NCBI RefSeq assembly: GCF_019457615.1
Contig: NZ_CP080414.1
Location: 2,540,501 to 2,604,500 of the forward strand
Direction: 5' to 3'
DNA: 64,000 bases
Origin: Shewanella zhangzhouensis
Lineage (GTDB): Bacteria; Pseudomonadota; Gammaproteobacteria; Enterobacterales; Shewanellaceae
Under the pieces are notes generated by a model, which saw nothing but the letters and a program-made list of their open reading frames with translations, did not search any database and was not told where the DNA came from. This document shows, in pieces, positions 1 to 10,699 of this stretch. The stretch's first letter is position 1. Each line of letters opens with the position of its first letter. Position numbers and translations under genes: made by a program.

Positions 1-245
1 ATGCAGGCGAAGGCGGCAGCAGTTATACCGCATCCCTGTTTGCCAGCGGCACCAAACGTATGGCGCAAAAAGTAGGTGAAGAAGGGCTGGAAACAGCGCT
101 CGCCGCCGCAACCCACGATAAAAAAGAGTTGGTTGATGAAGCTTCTGATCTACTGTTTCACCTGATGGTATTGCTGGAGGACCAGGGGCTGTCACTTGCC
201 GACATCACTGCGAACCTCTATGAGCGTCATAAGGCCAGAAGCTAA
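1..245 (+). CDS. hisI: HisIE C-terminal part (phosphoribosyl-ATP pyrophosphatase), 5' partial
   Basis: This is the C-terminal end of the histidine biosynthesis enzyme HisIE; its reading frame is open from base 3, so the start lies outside the window. The visible residues [12 protein letters not shown], then [13 protein letters not shown] and [17 protein letters not shown], are the hallmark of the HisE-type phosphoribosyl-ATP pyrophosphohydrolase. That domain cleaves pyrophosphate from PR-ATP in the second step of the pathway. In gammaproteobacteria it is normally fused behind the HisI cyclohydrolase domain, which would lie upstream of this window. As the last gene of the his operon it is followed by a strong hairpin terminator. 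A stand-alone HisE cannot be excluded without the missing sequence. Confidence 0.93.
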   Translation, partial: AGEGGSSYTASLFASGTKRMAQKVGEEGLETALAAATHDKKELVDEASDLLFHLMVLLEDQGLSLADITANLYERHKARS

Positions 246-266
246 AATTCTGCCTGCCACTCATGT

Positions 267-293
267 AAAAACGCTGCCATTGCAGCGTTTTTT
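267..293 (+). terminator. Intrinsic terminator after hisI, probably bidirectional
   Basis: A 9-bp stem (AAACGCTGC / GCAGCGTTT) with a 4-base loop is followed by a T run on the plus strand and by a T run on the minus strand as well. It sits between the convergent hisI and GAF-GGDEF genes and can serve both. Confidence 0.85.
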
Positions 294-362
294 GTTGGTG
301 TTTTCAGACGTCATTTCTTACGAGTGACACGGGCAGAGACTGCACACCTGTCTCGCCCTGCT

Positions 363-1346
363 TCAGTTCTGCTCGTCATGCTTTTGGTGGTGTACTTGCT
401 TTTCGCGGTACATATGAATATCGGCATCCTTCAAGAGCCGCTCAAGGGAGCTTGGTGACAGAGCATCGAAACGCGCAGTGCCGCAACTGAATTCCAACTG
501 ATAGCCAATGGGAGTATTGATATTGTGCCTTGCCAGGTTTTGATGCAAGCGGCTTAAGATCCCGGCTGCCGGCGACATCGACCGTTCATGGCTGACCAGC
601 GCAACAAACTCATCGCCGCCAATACGGGCAATCACGTCGTACTCACGAAAGGCCTCTTTCAGCAGATTGGCGAATGCCACCAGGGCGCTGTTTCCTTCCT
701 GATGCCCAAAGCGGTCATTGATTTCCTTGAAGTAATCCAGATCCATGAAAAAAAGCGTCGCGTCCTGCTGTTGCCGCTGACACTTGGCCAAACACTGTTT
801 TGCGAGAAGATCGAAACCGCGCAGATTCGTCAGGCCCGTCAATGGGTCCAGGGTGGCGGTTTGAACGGCTTCAAGCTCAGACACTACCAATTTACCGAGA
901 TCTTCCAGGTCACGATATGCCTCAGGATCAAAATGGCGGGGGGTACGGTCAATAATACAGAGGGTGCCAACTCTGTGACCATTACTCAGGGTAAGCGGAT
1001 AGCCTGCATAAAACCGAATATGGGGCTCACCTGTCACCAGCGGATTATCGGCAAATCTTTGGTCTTTGAGCGCATCTTCAATCACGAAGATATCGGCTTG
1101 CATAATGGCATGACCACAAAAGGAAATATCGCGGTGGGTTTCAGACTCGGACAAACCAATACAGGATTTAAACCATTGCCTGTCGGTATCAATCAAGCTT
1201 ATCAGACAGATGGGGACATCAAACAGCCTACGCGCCAAACGGGTCAGGCGATCGAAACGCTCTTCGGCCTCAGTATCGAGCACATTCAGGCTGCGAAGCG
1301 CCTCAAGCCTTTCGGCCTCATCGAAGGGAATGGGTGCGGGCAACAT
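363..1346 (-). CDS. GAF-GGDEF diguanylate cyclase
   Basis: A 327-residue soluble protein predicted to make cyclic di-GMP from two GTP. Residues about 25-160 form a GAF domain (RLARRLFDVPICLISLID, later FYAGYPL and VGTLCIID). Residues about 165-320 form a GGDEF domain with the intact motif GGDEF at 243-247. An RxxD inhibitory site (REYD, 234-237) lies exactly five residues before it, so product feedback inhibition is expected. There is no membrane segment, so the GAF domain should sense a cytosolic signal, which is unknown. The start is supported by a GGAG six bases upstream. It lies 56 bp downstream of lpxM on the same strand and could be co-transcribed with it. Confidence 0.92.
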   Translation of the reverse strand: MLPAPIPFDEAERLEALRSLNVLDTEAEERFDRLTRLARRLFDVPICLISLIDTDRQWFKSCIGLSESETHRDISFCGHAIMQADIFVIEDALKDQRFADNPLVTGEPHIRFYAGYPLTLSNGHRVGTLCIIDRTPRHFDPEAYRDLEDLGKLVVSELEAVQTATLDPLTGLTNLRGFDLLAKQCLAKCQRQQQDATLFFMDLDYFKEINDRFGHQEGNSALVAFANLLKEAFREYDVIARIGGDEFVALVSHERSMSPAAGILSRLHQNLARHNINTPIGYQLEFSCGTARFDALSPSSLERLLKDADIHMYREKQVHHQKHDEQN

Positions 1347-1402
1347 GAAGACTCCGAAAGGCTAACTTCGGACAAGTATAGTTGCCCGCACGAAATTTAG
1401 CG

Positions 1403-2329
1403 TCAATCGTAAATAGACGCCTGACCCTCTGGACGGGTTTTAAGCAGCTTTAAAAACCACATGTACTGCTCAGGGTAAGCCGAAATGACCTGCTCAACAG
1501 CGCGGTTAAGCGCCAGTGCTTCATTTTCTTTGCCAGCCATACTGACTTCGTCGATGGCGGGTAGCACTGTAAGTGAAAACCGATGTGCCTTATCATCGTA
1601 ACCTATGGTGACCGGCATCACCTGGGCTTTACCGGCTGCTGCCAGCCGCCCTACTACCGGCAATGTCGCCTTGGTGGTGGCAAAAAGCGGTGCAAACACA
1701 CTTTGATCAGGTCCTAAATCTTCATCAGGCAGATAAAAGAAGCTGTTCCCCTGGCGCATCTCGCTGATCAGCACCCGAAGACCCGCTTCACGCATATACA
1801 CATGGCCGCCAAGACGACTGCGAATGCGGTTGGAGAACCAATTAAAGAGTTCGTTACGATGGGCCTTGGCCATGGTCGCCATCGGTAACTCAAGGTTTAA
1901 CCTGAGCCCGGCGTAATCTATACCCCATACGTGCGGCATAATGAAAATAATTGGCTGCCCAGCGTTACGGGCAGCTTTGACATGCTCAAAGCCTTGTAGC
2001 GAAACCCGGCGACGTAAATGATCTTCGCTGCCGAACAGGAGCTCGGCCTGACCAATCAGGATCATCACGAACTGCGCTACATTCTCACGAATTAGCGCTT
2101 CCACTTCCCGTTCTGATTTTTCAGGGAAACAGGCCTTGATATTGGCCCTTGCCACCCGGATTGGCTTTTTAGCGATAGCCAGTACCAGCCCGGACAGCGC
2201 ACGCGCAATGGGATCGCGAATAGCAGCAGGCAAGGCGCCCAAAAAGAGCAAGACGCCGATGGCTATCCAGGTACCCCACAGTCTTGGATGCAGCAGTCCC
2301 CAGTAAAATCGTCTGTCAAAATAACGCAT
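1403..2329 (-). CDS. lpxM: Lipid A secondary acyltransferase (LpxM-like)
   Basis: A 308-residue member of the LpxL/LpxM/LpxP lysophospholipid acyltransferase family, which adds secondary acyl chains to Kdo2-lipid A on the inner face of the cytoplasmic membrane. Residues about 18-37 form the N-terminal membrane anchor. The catalytic HX4D motif is visible as HVWGID (H133, D138). The segment YLPDEDLGPDQSVFAPLFA and the following TKATLPVVGRLA resemble the MsbB/LpxM branch more than LpxL, which is why lpxM is preferred. Paralogue assignment within the family is uncertain without a tree. A hairpin separates it from ihfA upstream, so it may have its own promoter. Confidence 0.87.
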   Translation of the reverse strand: MRYFDRRFYWGLLHPRLWGTWIAIGVLLFLGALPAAIRDPIARALSGLVLAIAKKPIRVARANIKACFPEKSEREVEALIRENVAQFVMILIGQAELLFGSEDHLRRRVSLQGFEHVKAARNAGQPIIFIMPHVWGIDYAGLRLNLELPMATMAKAHRNELFNWFSNRIRSRLGGHVYMREAGLRVLISEMRQGNSFFYLPDEDLGPDQSVFAPLFATTKATLPVVGRLAAAGKAQVMPVTIGYDDKAHRFSLTVLPAIDEVSMAGKENEALALNRAVEQVISAYPEQYMWFLKLLKTRPEGQASIYD

Positions 2330-2366
2330 TGTCTTAACTTAGAATCTCTTTTGAGCACACAAACAG

Positions 2367-2393
2367 GAAAGCCACTCAGATGAGTGGCCTTCC
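2367..2393 (-). terminator. Hairpin downstream of ihfA
   Basis: The stem GCCACTCA / TGAGTGGC with a two-base loop, flanked by GGAAA and TTCC, lies just after the ihfA stop codon. On the minus strand the stem is followed by TTTCCTGTTT, a modest T-rich tail. It probably ends the pheST-ihfA transcript. Confidence 0.6.
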
Positions 2394-2410
2394 CTCAGTG
2401 TATTCCGATG

Positions 2411-2707
2411 TTACTTTTCGGAGTTGGATGACTCGACGCGGCTTTTCAGCTTCTGACCGGGGCGGAATGTCACCACACGACGGGCAGAGATCGGGATATC
2501 CTCACCGGTTTTTGGGTTGCGGCCAGGTCGTTGGTTTTTGTCCCTGAGGTCAAAGTTACCAAAACCGGACAGCTTGACCTGCTCACCACTTTCGAGAGCG
2601 CTTCGGATTTCCTCGAAAAACGTCTCTACCATCTCTTTCGCGACCCGCTTGTTAATGCCAAGCGTTTCAAAAAGATGCTCTGCCATTTCGGCTTTGGTAA
2701 GTGCCAT
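2411..2707 (-). CDS. ihfA: Integration host factor subunit alpha
   Basis: A 98-residue DNA-bending HU/IHF-family protein. With IhfB it forms the heterodimer that makes sharp bends for transcription, replication and recombination. The sequence shows [17 protein letters not shown] at the N-terminus, [17 protein letters not shown] in the centre, and the beta-arm segment [20 protein letters not shown], which inserts into the minor groove and includes the key proline. Its length equals the usual 98-99 residues. It begins three bases after the pheT stop codon, the conserved pheST-ihfA arrangement of gammaproteobacteria, and is therefore surely co-transcribed and possibly translationally coupled. 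Confidence 0.97.
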   Translation of the reverse strand: MALTKAEMAEHLFETLGINKRVAKEMVETFFEEIRSALESGEQVKLSGFGNFDLRDKNQRPGRNPKTGEDIPISARRVVTFRPGQKLKSRVESSNSEK

Positions 2708-2710
2708 ACT

Positions 2711-5098
2711 TTAATCCCTCAACGATGCGTTGAACTCGTACTTGAGTGCTGAAACCACAGTGTCTACTGCTTCTGCGATCTCTTTTTCTTCAAGTGTGCG
2801 AGTGTTGTCTTGTAACGTCAGTGCAATTGCCAGGCTCTTTTTACCGGGCTCAACACCTTTACCCTGGTATACATCGAACAAGTTTACGCCAACCAACTGA
2901 TTTTCGCCAACTTTTCTTATCACTTTTATCACATCAGCCGCAGCAACGCTTTCATCCACGACCAATGCGATATCCCGGCGGTTAGCGGGGAACTTGGAAA
3001 TTACCTGAGCTTCGGGCAATTTCGCATGTAGCAATGCATCCAGTTCCAGCTCAAATACGATGGTTTTACCATTGAGCCCAAATGGCTTCTCAAGGCTTGG
3101 ATGAACGGCACCTATATAGCCAATCACGCGATCATTCCTTAGAATTTCAGCACATTGGCCTGGGTGAAGCGCCGAATGTGTCGCTCTTCTAAAACTAAAT
3201 TCGGATCCCGAAACTGTCAAGCCAATAATTGCCTCCAAATCGCCCTTAAGATCGAAGAAATCAACGGTTTTGCTCTCCATTGACCAATGTTCTTCGTTCT
3301 GGAGGCCTGCAATCACGGCACCCAGCATAGGTTGCTGCCTTACGCCGGATTCTGCATTGGCATCAGGCACAAAGCGCAATCCTGTCTCAAACAGGCGCAC
3401 ACGGCCCTGCTGACGAGCCTGGTTGTAGCCGACAGCGTTGAGCAAACCGGTGAACATAGACAGGCGCATGGCCGACATTTCACTGGAAATCGGGTTAGGC
3501 AGGATCATCGCCTGCTCGCCTGGATGCACCAATTGCTGCAATTTGGGATCGACGAAGCTGTAAGTTACGGCTTCCTGGAATCCGCGGGCAACCAAGAGGC
3601 TACGCACCTTCTTCAGGCTGATATCGGCTTCCTGATGGGTAGACATCCTGAGATGTGCCATGGGCGCCTTGTTGGGGATGTTGTTATAACCGTAAATACG
3701 GGCAACTTCTTCAATCAGGTCTTCTTCGATGGCCATATCGAAACGATAGGTCGCCGTGGTTACCTGCCACTCCCCCTCACCTGCTGTTACGGCAAAACCC
3801 AAACGTGTCAGGATTTCAACTACATCACTGTCTGGTACATGGTGGCCAAGGATTTTGTCGAGCTTGCTGCGACGCAGCAGGATCTCTTTGGCTTTTGGCA
3901 GATGTTCATCGGATTTGGCTTCCACCACAATGCCGGCTTCACCACCACAGATATCCAGCACCAAACGGGTGGCACGGTCCATCACCTTGTGCTGCAGCTC
4001 TGGGTCAACGCCACGCTCAAAGCGGTGTGATGAGTCTGTGTGCAGACCAAGCTTGCGGGCTTTACCCATGATGGCCAAAGGAGCAAAGAAGGCACATTCG
4101 AGCAGTATGTCCTGAGTGGTTTCACCCACACCGGAGAACTCGCCACCAAACACACCGGCAAGCGCCAGAGGCTTAGTGTTGTCTGCAATAACCAGAGTAT
4201 CGCTTGGCACTGTGATTTCGCTGCCATCCAGCAATGTCAGCTTTTCTTCACCATTGCCCAGACGGACTTCAATCTTGCCGTCGATTTTGGCCAGGTCAAA
4301 AGCGTGCATCGGCTGACCGAATTCAATCAGCACATAGTTGGTGATATCCACGATAGGGTCGATTGAACGGATGCCACTGCGGCGCAGCTTTTCTTTCATC
4401 CACTCAGGTGTCGGCGCTTTTACGTTCACATTACGCACGATACGGCCCAGATACCTTGGGCAGGCAGCAGGGGCTGAAAGCTGAATATCGATGGTGTCGG
4501 CAATACTGGCGGTAACAGGGGCCCAGCTTGGCTCTGTCACTTCGGCACGGTTAAGTACACCCACTTCGCGGGCAAGACCGGCCATACCGAGACAGTCGGC
4601 ACGGTTGGAGGTCAGGTCTACGTCGATAACTGCATCGTTCAGGTCGAGATATTCACGGATGTCAGTACCAATGGGCGCATCCAGCGGCAATTCGATAATG
4701 CCATCGCTTTCGATATCGATACCCAGCTCGCTGTAGGAACACAGCATGCCTTCAGACGGCTGACCGCGGAGCTTGGCTTTTTTGATTTTGAAGTCGCCGG
4801 GCAATACGGCGCCTACAGTGGCAACGGCCACTTTCAGGCCCAAACGGCAGTTTGGCGCGCCGCAAACGATATCCAGCAGGGTATCGCCACCCACGTTTAC
4901 TTTAGTCACACGCAGTTTGTCGGCATCGGGATGTTGGCCACATTCCACAACTTCGCCCACAAATACGCCGCTGAAGTCGGCCGCAACCGCGTCAACGCCG
5001 TCCACTTCCAGGCCAGCCATGGTGATTTGATGACTTAAGTCTTCACGGCTGATGGCTGGATTAACCCATTCACGAAGCCAGGATTCACTGAATTTCAT
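2711..5098 (-). CDS. pheT: Phenylalanyl-tRNA synthetase beta subunit
   Basis: A 795-residue subunit of the alpha2-beta2 phenylalanyl-tRNA synthetase. The N-terminus [14 protein letters not shown] leads into an EMAP/OB-type tRNA-binding domain (residues about 40-150). The B3/4 editing domain, which hydrolyses mischarged Tyr-tRNA(Phe), follows at about 210-370. The B5 domain lies at about 400-475, then a catalytic-like core without active residues. The last 95 residues ([16 protein letters not shown]) are the ferredoxin-like anticodon-binding domain. The length is the family norm. It starts 15 bp after pheS and precedes ihfA by 3 bp. Confidence 0.97.
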   Translation of the reverse strand: MKFSESWLREWVNPAISREDLSHQITMAGLEVDGVDAVAADFSGVFVGEVVECGQHPDADKLRVTKVNVGGDTLLDIVCGAPNCRLGLKVAVATVGAVLPGDFKIKKAKLRGQPSEGMLCSYSELGIDIESDGIIELPLDAPIGTDIREYLDLNDAVIDVDLTSNRADCLGMAGLAREVGVLNRAEVTEPSWAPVTASIADTIDIQLSAPAACPRYLGRIVRNVNVKAPTPEWMKEKLRRSGIRSIDPIVDITNYVLIEFGQPMHAFDLAKIDGKIEVRLGNGEEKLTLLDGSEITVPSDTLVIADNTKPLALAGVFGGEFSGVGETTQDILLECAFFAPLAIMGKARKLGLHTDSSHRFERGVDPELQHKVMDRATRLVLDICGGEAGIVVEAKSDEHLPKAKEILLRRSKLDKILGHHVPDSDVVEILTRLGFAVTAGEGEWQVTTATYRFDMAIEEDLIEEVARIYGYNNIPNKAPMAHLRMSTHQEADISLKKVRSLLVARGFQEAVTYSFVDPKLQQLVHPGEQAMILPNPISSEMSAMRLSMFTGLLNAVGYNQARQQGRVRLFETGLRFVPDANAESGVRQQPMLGAVIAGLQNEEHWSMESKTVDFFDLKGDLEAIIGLTVSGSEFSFRRATHSALHPGQCAEILRNDRVIGYIGAVHPSLEKPFGLNGKTIVFELELDALLHAKLPEAQVISKFPANRRDIALVVDESVAAADVIKVIRKVGENQLVGVNLFDVYQGKGVEPGKKSLAIALTLQDNTRTLEEKEIAEAVDTVVSALKYEFNASLRD

Positions 5099-5113
5099 TA
5101 CTAATTTGCTCCG

Positions 5114-6250
<1,137 letters not shown>

Positions 6251-6452
6251 GAAAAATCCCGGGAAATTCCGCTGCATTTTCCAGCGGTTTCCAGGAATTT
6301 TCATACAGGGTTCGTATTTTCCCTACAGGGTGACTGGCGGGCTATGTTGACGAGATGTAAAATTGTCGCTGTGCTCTATGCTGAGAATACAGAACACAGC
6401 CAAGGCGCTGATTAAAAAGTATTCATTCACAAGCATATTTCGGCTGCAATAA
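6251..6452. other. Intergenic spacer between pheS leader and the chemotaxis receptor promoter
   Basis: About 200 bp without a credible open frame. It contains an imperfect GGAAATT/AATTTTC-type symmetry near 6265-6305 and AT-rich stretches, but no promoter I can place with confidence beyond the FliA site that follows it. Confidence 0.4.
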
Positions 6453-6479
6453 TAAAGTTCGGTCATCAAGAACCGATAA
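6453..6479 (+). promoter_or_regulatory. Sigma-28 (FliA) promoter of the chemotaxis receptor gene
   Basis: TAAAGTTC, then exactly 11 bases, then ACCGATAA. This differs by one base from each half of the E. coli FliA consensus (TAAAGTTT-N11-GCCGATAA) and ends 38 bp before the receptor start codon. It places the receptor in the flagellar class 3 regulon. Confidence 0.85.
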
Positions 6480-6516
6480 ACATAGGGTCACACGCAGCCC
6501 CGCTCCGAGGTAATTC

Positions 6517-8031
6517 ATGAAAGAAGTGAAGTTTCGCTGGGTAGATCAATATCTCATCCACATGACACTCAAAACCAAGTTTGCCATTTTGGCTATTGTC
6601 CCGGTGCTGATGGTGCTGTCGCTGGCACTGGTGCTGAACATCAAATTTAACGACACCTTACTCGAAACCCATCTGGCACAGAGCCGAAACCACACCAATG
6701 ACGTCAATCAGCTGGTGTCGCAGGCGCTTAATTATATTCCGGCTGACCAGCAAAGTACTTTTTTACAAAGTCTTTCCGGGAGCACTCAGGTAGTGCCCGT
6801 CAGTAATCTGGGCAACAAAGCCCAGCAATTGGCCCGCAGTGGCGGCGGAAGCGATCAGGCGAACGCCAACGGCCGTTATCAAACGGTCAGTGCCATCAGC
6901 GACAAGCAATTGGTGGCGGTAAATACGCTTGATGCCAAGGCGGTGTCGCTGGAATCCGGTAACGATACCTGGTTTGTCATTGGCGCCATCGCGCTGGTGC
7001 TCTTTATTATCTTTATCTTCAGCTACTACATCTCCACCTTTGTTGGTGGCGCTCTGTATACCACGGTAATGGCGCTTAAACGTGCCGCCGATGGCGACCT
7101 TACCGGCAGGCTCAACTTCTTCCAGGTAAAAGATGAGTTCAGTATTCTGGCCATCAGCATCGACTCTCTGGTTGAACGTCAGCATAACCTGGTGAAAAAC
7201 ATCAACGACGCCATCCACCAAATCCGTACTGTGGTGGAGTCGTTTCGTACCAATGCACGGGACGGTCAGGCCCTTGCTGCCAGTCAACGTGCCCATCTCG
7301 ACTCCCTTGCTACAGCCATGGAGCAAATGACCGCTGCAGTGCGGGAAGTCGCCAGCAATGCCGAGCACTCATCCCAGGAGACTCAGGAGGCCAACCAGCA
7401 AGTGGCGGCCGGCTCCAAAGATATTGCGACTACGGTGAGCGCCATAGGTCAGCTCTCCAATGAAATTGCCAGGGCGTCCGAAGCGGTAACCGTACTCAAT
7501 GAAAATGCCAGTCGTATCGATGAAGTGGTAACCACCATCAATGCCATTTCCGAGCAAACCAACCTGCTGGCGCTTAACGCCGCCATCGAAGCGGCCCGCG
7601 CCGGAGAGCAGGGACGTGGCTTTGCCGTGGTGGCCGATGAAGTGCGTACCCTTGCGGGCCGTACTCAGGCGGCAACGGTGGAAATCAAGTCCATGATTGA
7701 GGCGCTGCAATCCGGCTCCCGTAACCTCACTCAGGTGATGGCACGTACCGTTGAGCAAGCGGAAGAAGGTAAAAAGCATGTGATAAAAACCGGTGAGGAT
7801 CTCGACAGCATCGCCCATCACAGTGCCAAGGTGTTTGAAATGAGCGTGCTCATTGCCACCTCCGCCGAAGAGCAATCCGCCGTTGCCAATGAAATTGCCG
7901 GTAACCTGATGGAAATCCGTAACCAGTCCCACGATGTGGAACAGTCGGCGAACCAATCGGTATCGGGTTGTGATGAACTCCACGCCACCGCCGAAAAGCT
8001 CGATAAGCTTTTGGTCGGATTAAAACTCTGA
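6517..8031 (+). CDS. Methyl-accepting chemotaxis protein
   Basis: A 504-residue transmembrane chemoreceptor that signals through CheW/CheA to the flagellar motor. Membrane segments lie at about 20-42 and 151-173. They enclose a short periplasmic region of roughly 110 residues that is rich in Ser, Gln and Gly and matches no sensor domain I recognise. A HAMP domain follows (about 175-230). The cytoplasmic signalling rod has the canonical hairpin tip [20 protein letters not shown] with [15 protein letters not shown]. The C-terminus ([10 protein letters not shown]) has no CheR-tethering pentapeptide of the xWxxF type. Transcription from the FliA promoter upstream and a terminator just downstream make it a single-gene unit. 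Confidence 0.95.
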   Translation: MKEVKFRWVDQYLIHMTLKTKFAILAIVPVLMVLSLALVLNIKFNDTLLETHLAQSRNHTNDVNQLVSQALNYIPADQQSTFLQSLSGSTQVVPVSNLGNKAQQLARSGGGSDQANANGRYQTVSAISDKQLVAVNTLDAKAVSLESGNDTWFVIGAIALVLFIIFIFSYYISTFVGGALYTTVMALKRAADGDLTGRLNFFQVKDEFSILAISIDSLVERQHNLVKNINDAIHQIRTVVESFRTNARDGQALAASQRAHLDSLATAMEQMTAAVREVASNAEHSSQETQEANQQVAAGSKDIATTVSAIGQLSNEIARASEAVTVLNENASRIDEVVTTINAISEQTNLLALNAAIEAARAGEQGRGFAVVADEVRTLAGRTQAATVEIKSMIEALQSGSRNLTQVMARTVEQAEEGKKHVIKTGEDLDSIAHHSAKVFEMSVLIATSAEEQSAVANEIAGNLMEIRNQSHDVEQSANQSVSGCDELHATAEKLDKLLVGLKL

Positions 8032-8038
8032 CCCACGC

Positions 8039-8064
8039 AAAAGGCACCCTCCCGGGTGCCTTTT
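8039..8064 (+). terminator. Intrinsic terminator of the chemotaxis receptor gene
   Basis: AAAAGGCACC-CTCCC-GGGTGCCTTTT begins 7 bp after the stop codon: a GC stem with short loop and terminal T run. Confidence 0.88.
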
Positions 8065-8116
8065 AGCTTTAAGCTAATGGCAAACAACAAATTATCCGTT
8101 AGACTGGCTGCTGAGA

Positions 8117-10699
8117 ATGTCATTTTCAGCCCAAAGGATCCGGCCTGTCATGAACCGTTCCAAGGCCTATGTATCACATACATTGCACCCGAGGTGGCGT
8201 AATAGCTTGCCCTTTCGGGTGGGACTACTACAAAGCCTGATAGCCACCCTGCTTCTTATGGCCACCCTCTGGATCCTCCTTGGCAGCCAAAAAGAAGAGC
8301 GGCTGACACAGGAAATGAACCTCAATCTCTCTCAGGGTCAATTAATCCAAGCCAGGTTGCGGGACTTGACGGCCCAGCTTGACACCCTGGTGGTTGCCAT
8401 TGCGGATGTCGCAGGCACCCAAAGAAACGATATCGCCACCATTGAAAACACTATACCCAGTCTGCTCTCTTTGCCTAACCATAAAGACGTGGTCGCAAGC
8501 GGTGGAATTTGGCCGGAAAAGGGACATCCTCTCGGTCAGGAAGATGAGATCAGAAGCCTTTTCTGGGTCAGAGACTTGCTTGGGCAGCTGCGTAAAAACG
8601 ACGGTTACAACCAAAGCAGCGGTCATTACTTTGATGAACTCTGGTATAAGCCCATGCGGCTGTTTCCCGCCGGCAGGGTATTCTGGTCCCCTTCCTACAT
8701 AGACCCCCATACTCAGGAGTCCATGGTCACGGCATCGGTGCCCATCTGGCAAGAGCATGAATTCCAGGGCGTCGCGACGATAGATGTAAGCCTTTCCAGC
8801 CTCTCAAGTTATCTAACCGAGTCCCGTAAAGAACTCGGGGGCTATGTGATCCTTTTGGACCAATTTAATCAGGTGTTGTCGGCCCCCCTGCCCGGCGCAG
8901 AGCAAAGTTTACCTGAACACGCAAGCTTGCCCGATTTAGCCTCACTCACCCAACGCTATCCTCAACTGTCGGCGTTGCTCTCTCTGGTTGTGGACGCAGA
9001 CACGCTGTTTATCAAGGACGCGCAGGCACACCAGGTCATCACTCAGGAACAGTTTCTGACCATGACCCCCAGTAATTTCCCCCAGGGCAAACTGATGTAC
9101 CAGGCCATGATTAACACCAGCGCCATTGCCATGACGGAATCACCTGCATTATTAGGAACCCTGGCTATCGACGCAGATCCGCTGATTGCCGCGCCGTCGC
9201 TGGTGTCTGTATATCGGATGCCGGGCACATTTTGGAAGGTGGTCACTGTAACCCCGAAAAGCTCTTTCAAAAATGAAGCCCTGCTTTTGGTTGAGCGCGC
9301 TGGGCTGTATCTGCTGCTGGCGCAGGTGCTGGCACTGCTGCTGATGATTTTTGTACAACACAAACTTTACATCAAACCCATCGCCCGCATGGTGTCTGCG
9401 TTGAAAGCAGAAGATGCAGCCCATCTGGAGCTGCAAGCGAGCCAGCGTGAGGATGAAATTGGGGTGTTGGCCAGCGCCCTTGTGGCCCGAACCCGTCAGC
9501 TCGAAATCGCCATGGCAAGTCTCGATGCCTCAAATTTGGCGCTGGAGCAACAGTTGGAGGTTCAGCAAGAGGCACAACAGGATTTACTCGCCCACAAGGA
9601 GCAACTGACCGCCTTGCTCAAATCATCCCCCAACCTCATCTTTATCAAGGATACGGCTGGCCGCTACCTGATGGTGAACGATAAGTTTTGTGAAACCATA
9701 GGTCTTGACCGACACAGGATCCTGGGAGCCACCGACAGACAACTCTTTTCGTCGGATCTTGCCCAGGCCTACGGCGAGAGCGACCAGCGCGTGATGACTC
9801 AGGATGCCCCGCTGCAATTCGAAGAGACACTGCCAACACGTTTGGGAGAGATGCGTTTTCAAATGACCAAGTTCGCCATTCGGGATGACGACGACAATCT
9901 CAGGGGAACAGGTGCCATCGCCTTTGATATTCAAAATCGCAAGCGCATTGAAAACGAATTGCTGGAGAGGATAACGACACTGGAGCGCAGCCTTAGTCTT
10001 TGCGTCAGTGAAAGTGGCAAGCTGCAGCAGAATCTGCAACAGGCAGAATTCGAACTGTCGCAAAAGACACAAAGCATGGAAGTGACCAGAGCAAAAGACG
10101 AGGCTTGGGTTACGGAGAGACGCTTATTTAAAAACTGGCTCAGAGATTTGGTGAGTTTGATTGCCCGTGAGCAGGAAATCCTTCTGGCCAAGGCCTGCAA
10201 CCCGGGCGCCACGTCCATGGAAAAGCTGAAGGATGCGCTGAGCGAACACGCAGAGCGGCTCAGGGTACTGGAACTATTAACCGGCAGACACAAGGCAAGC
10301 CAACGCGCCGTTCCCATGGATGTGTTGCAGCAGTTAACGCTGCTGTTTCAATCAGAAATCACCGGACGTGACATCCAAATTCAGTTGGAGGGCGAACGTA
10401 ATTTTAGTGTCCAGCTTGAGACCTGGCAGTTAACGCTGCTGATATTCAGCTTATTAAAACTCCTGTGCACTCAGATTGATAACGCACCTCAGGGCAATAT
10501 TGTCAGGGTCTGTGTCGACGGGGCCGGAAATGATTGCCTCATCAGGTTTGATCGCCAGGGCGCGAGCTCTGACATTATCGCGCCTGAACTAAGTGCCCTC
10601 TGTGCCTGGCTTGAACGCCAATTTGGCGGCTCACTGACGCTCTGTCATTCGCTGACCGTGGCCACCATAGTGGATTGCAGACTGCCCTTTGCAGACTAG
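8117..10699 (+). CDS. Membrane sensor with dCache-like, HAMP and PAS domains and a degenerate kinase-like C-terminus
   Basis: An 860-residue protein. Membrane segments at about 34-57 and 395-416 enclose a large periplasmic domain. Features such as VFWSPSYIDPHTQESMVTASV and GVATIDVSLSSL are typical of dCache ligand sensors. A HAMP linker, a coiled coil, a PAS domain (about 495-620, SSPNLIFIKDTAGRYLMVNDKF) and another coiled coil follow. The final 180 residues are placed like a histidine kinase core but show no phosphoacceptor His (LFKNWLRDLVSLIAREQE sits where an H-box would be). N and G boxes are also not recognisable. It is therefore probably a non-enzymatic signalling protein. An alternative start at 8150 (MNRSKAY) is possible. 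The stop shares CTAG with the convergent neighbour. Confidence 0.8.
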   Translation: MSFSAQRIRPVMNRSKAYVSHTLHPRWRNSLPFRVGLLQSLIATLLLMATLWILLGSQKEERLTQEMNLNLSQGQLIQARLRDLTAQLDTLVVAIADVAGTQRNDIATIENTIPSLLSLPNHKDVVASGGIWPEKGHPLGQEDEIRSLFWVRDLLGQLRKNDGYNQSSGHYFDELWYKPMRLFPAGRVFWSPSYIDPHTQESMVTASVPIWQEHEFQGVATIDVSLSSLSSYLTESRKELGGYVILLDQFNQVLSAPLPGAEQSLPEHASLPDLASLTQRYPQLSALLSLVVDADTLFIKDAQAHQVITQEQFLTMTPSNFPQGKLMYQAMINTSAIAMTESPALLGTLAIDADPLIAAPSLVSVYRMPGTFWKVVTVTPKSSFKNEALLLVERAGLYLLLAQVLALLLMIFVQHKLYIKPIARMVSALKAEDAAHLELQASQREDEIGVLASALVARTRQLEIAMASLDASNLALEQQLEVQQEAQQDLLAHKEQLTALLKSSPNLIFIKDTAGRYLMVNDKFCETIGLDRHRILGATDRQLFSSDLAQAYGESDQRVMTQDAPLQFEETLPTRLGEMRFQMTKFAIRDDDDNLRGTGAIAFDIQNRKRIENELLERITTLERSLSLCVSESGKLQQNLQQAEFELSQKTQSMEVTRAKDEAWVTERRLFKNWLRDLVSLIAREQEILLAKACNPGATSMEKLKDALSEHAERLRVLELLTGRHKASQRAVPMDVLQQLTLLFQSEITGRDIQIQLEGERNFSVQLETWQLTLLIFSLLKLLCTQIDNAPQGNIVRVCVDGAGNDCLIRFDRQGASSDIIAPELSALCAWLERQFGGSLTLCHSLTVATIVDCRLPFAD

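Noticed and set aside
588..1400. Long plus-strand frame of 270 codons opposite the GAF-GGDEF gene
   Set aside because: Antisense to a gene with clear domains; no family resemblance and codon pattern of a shadow.
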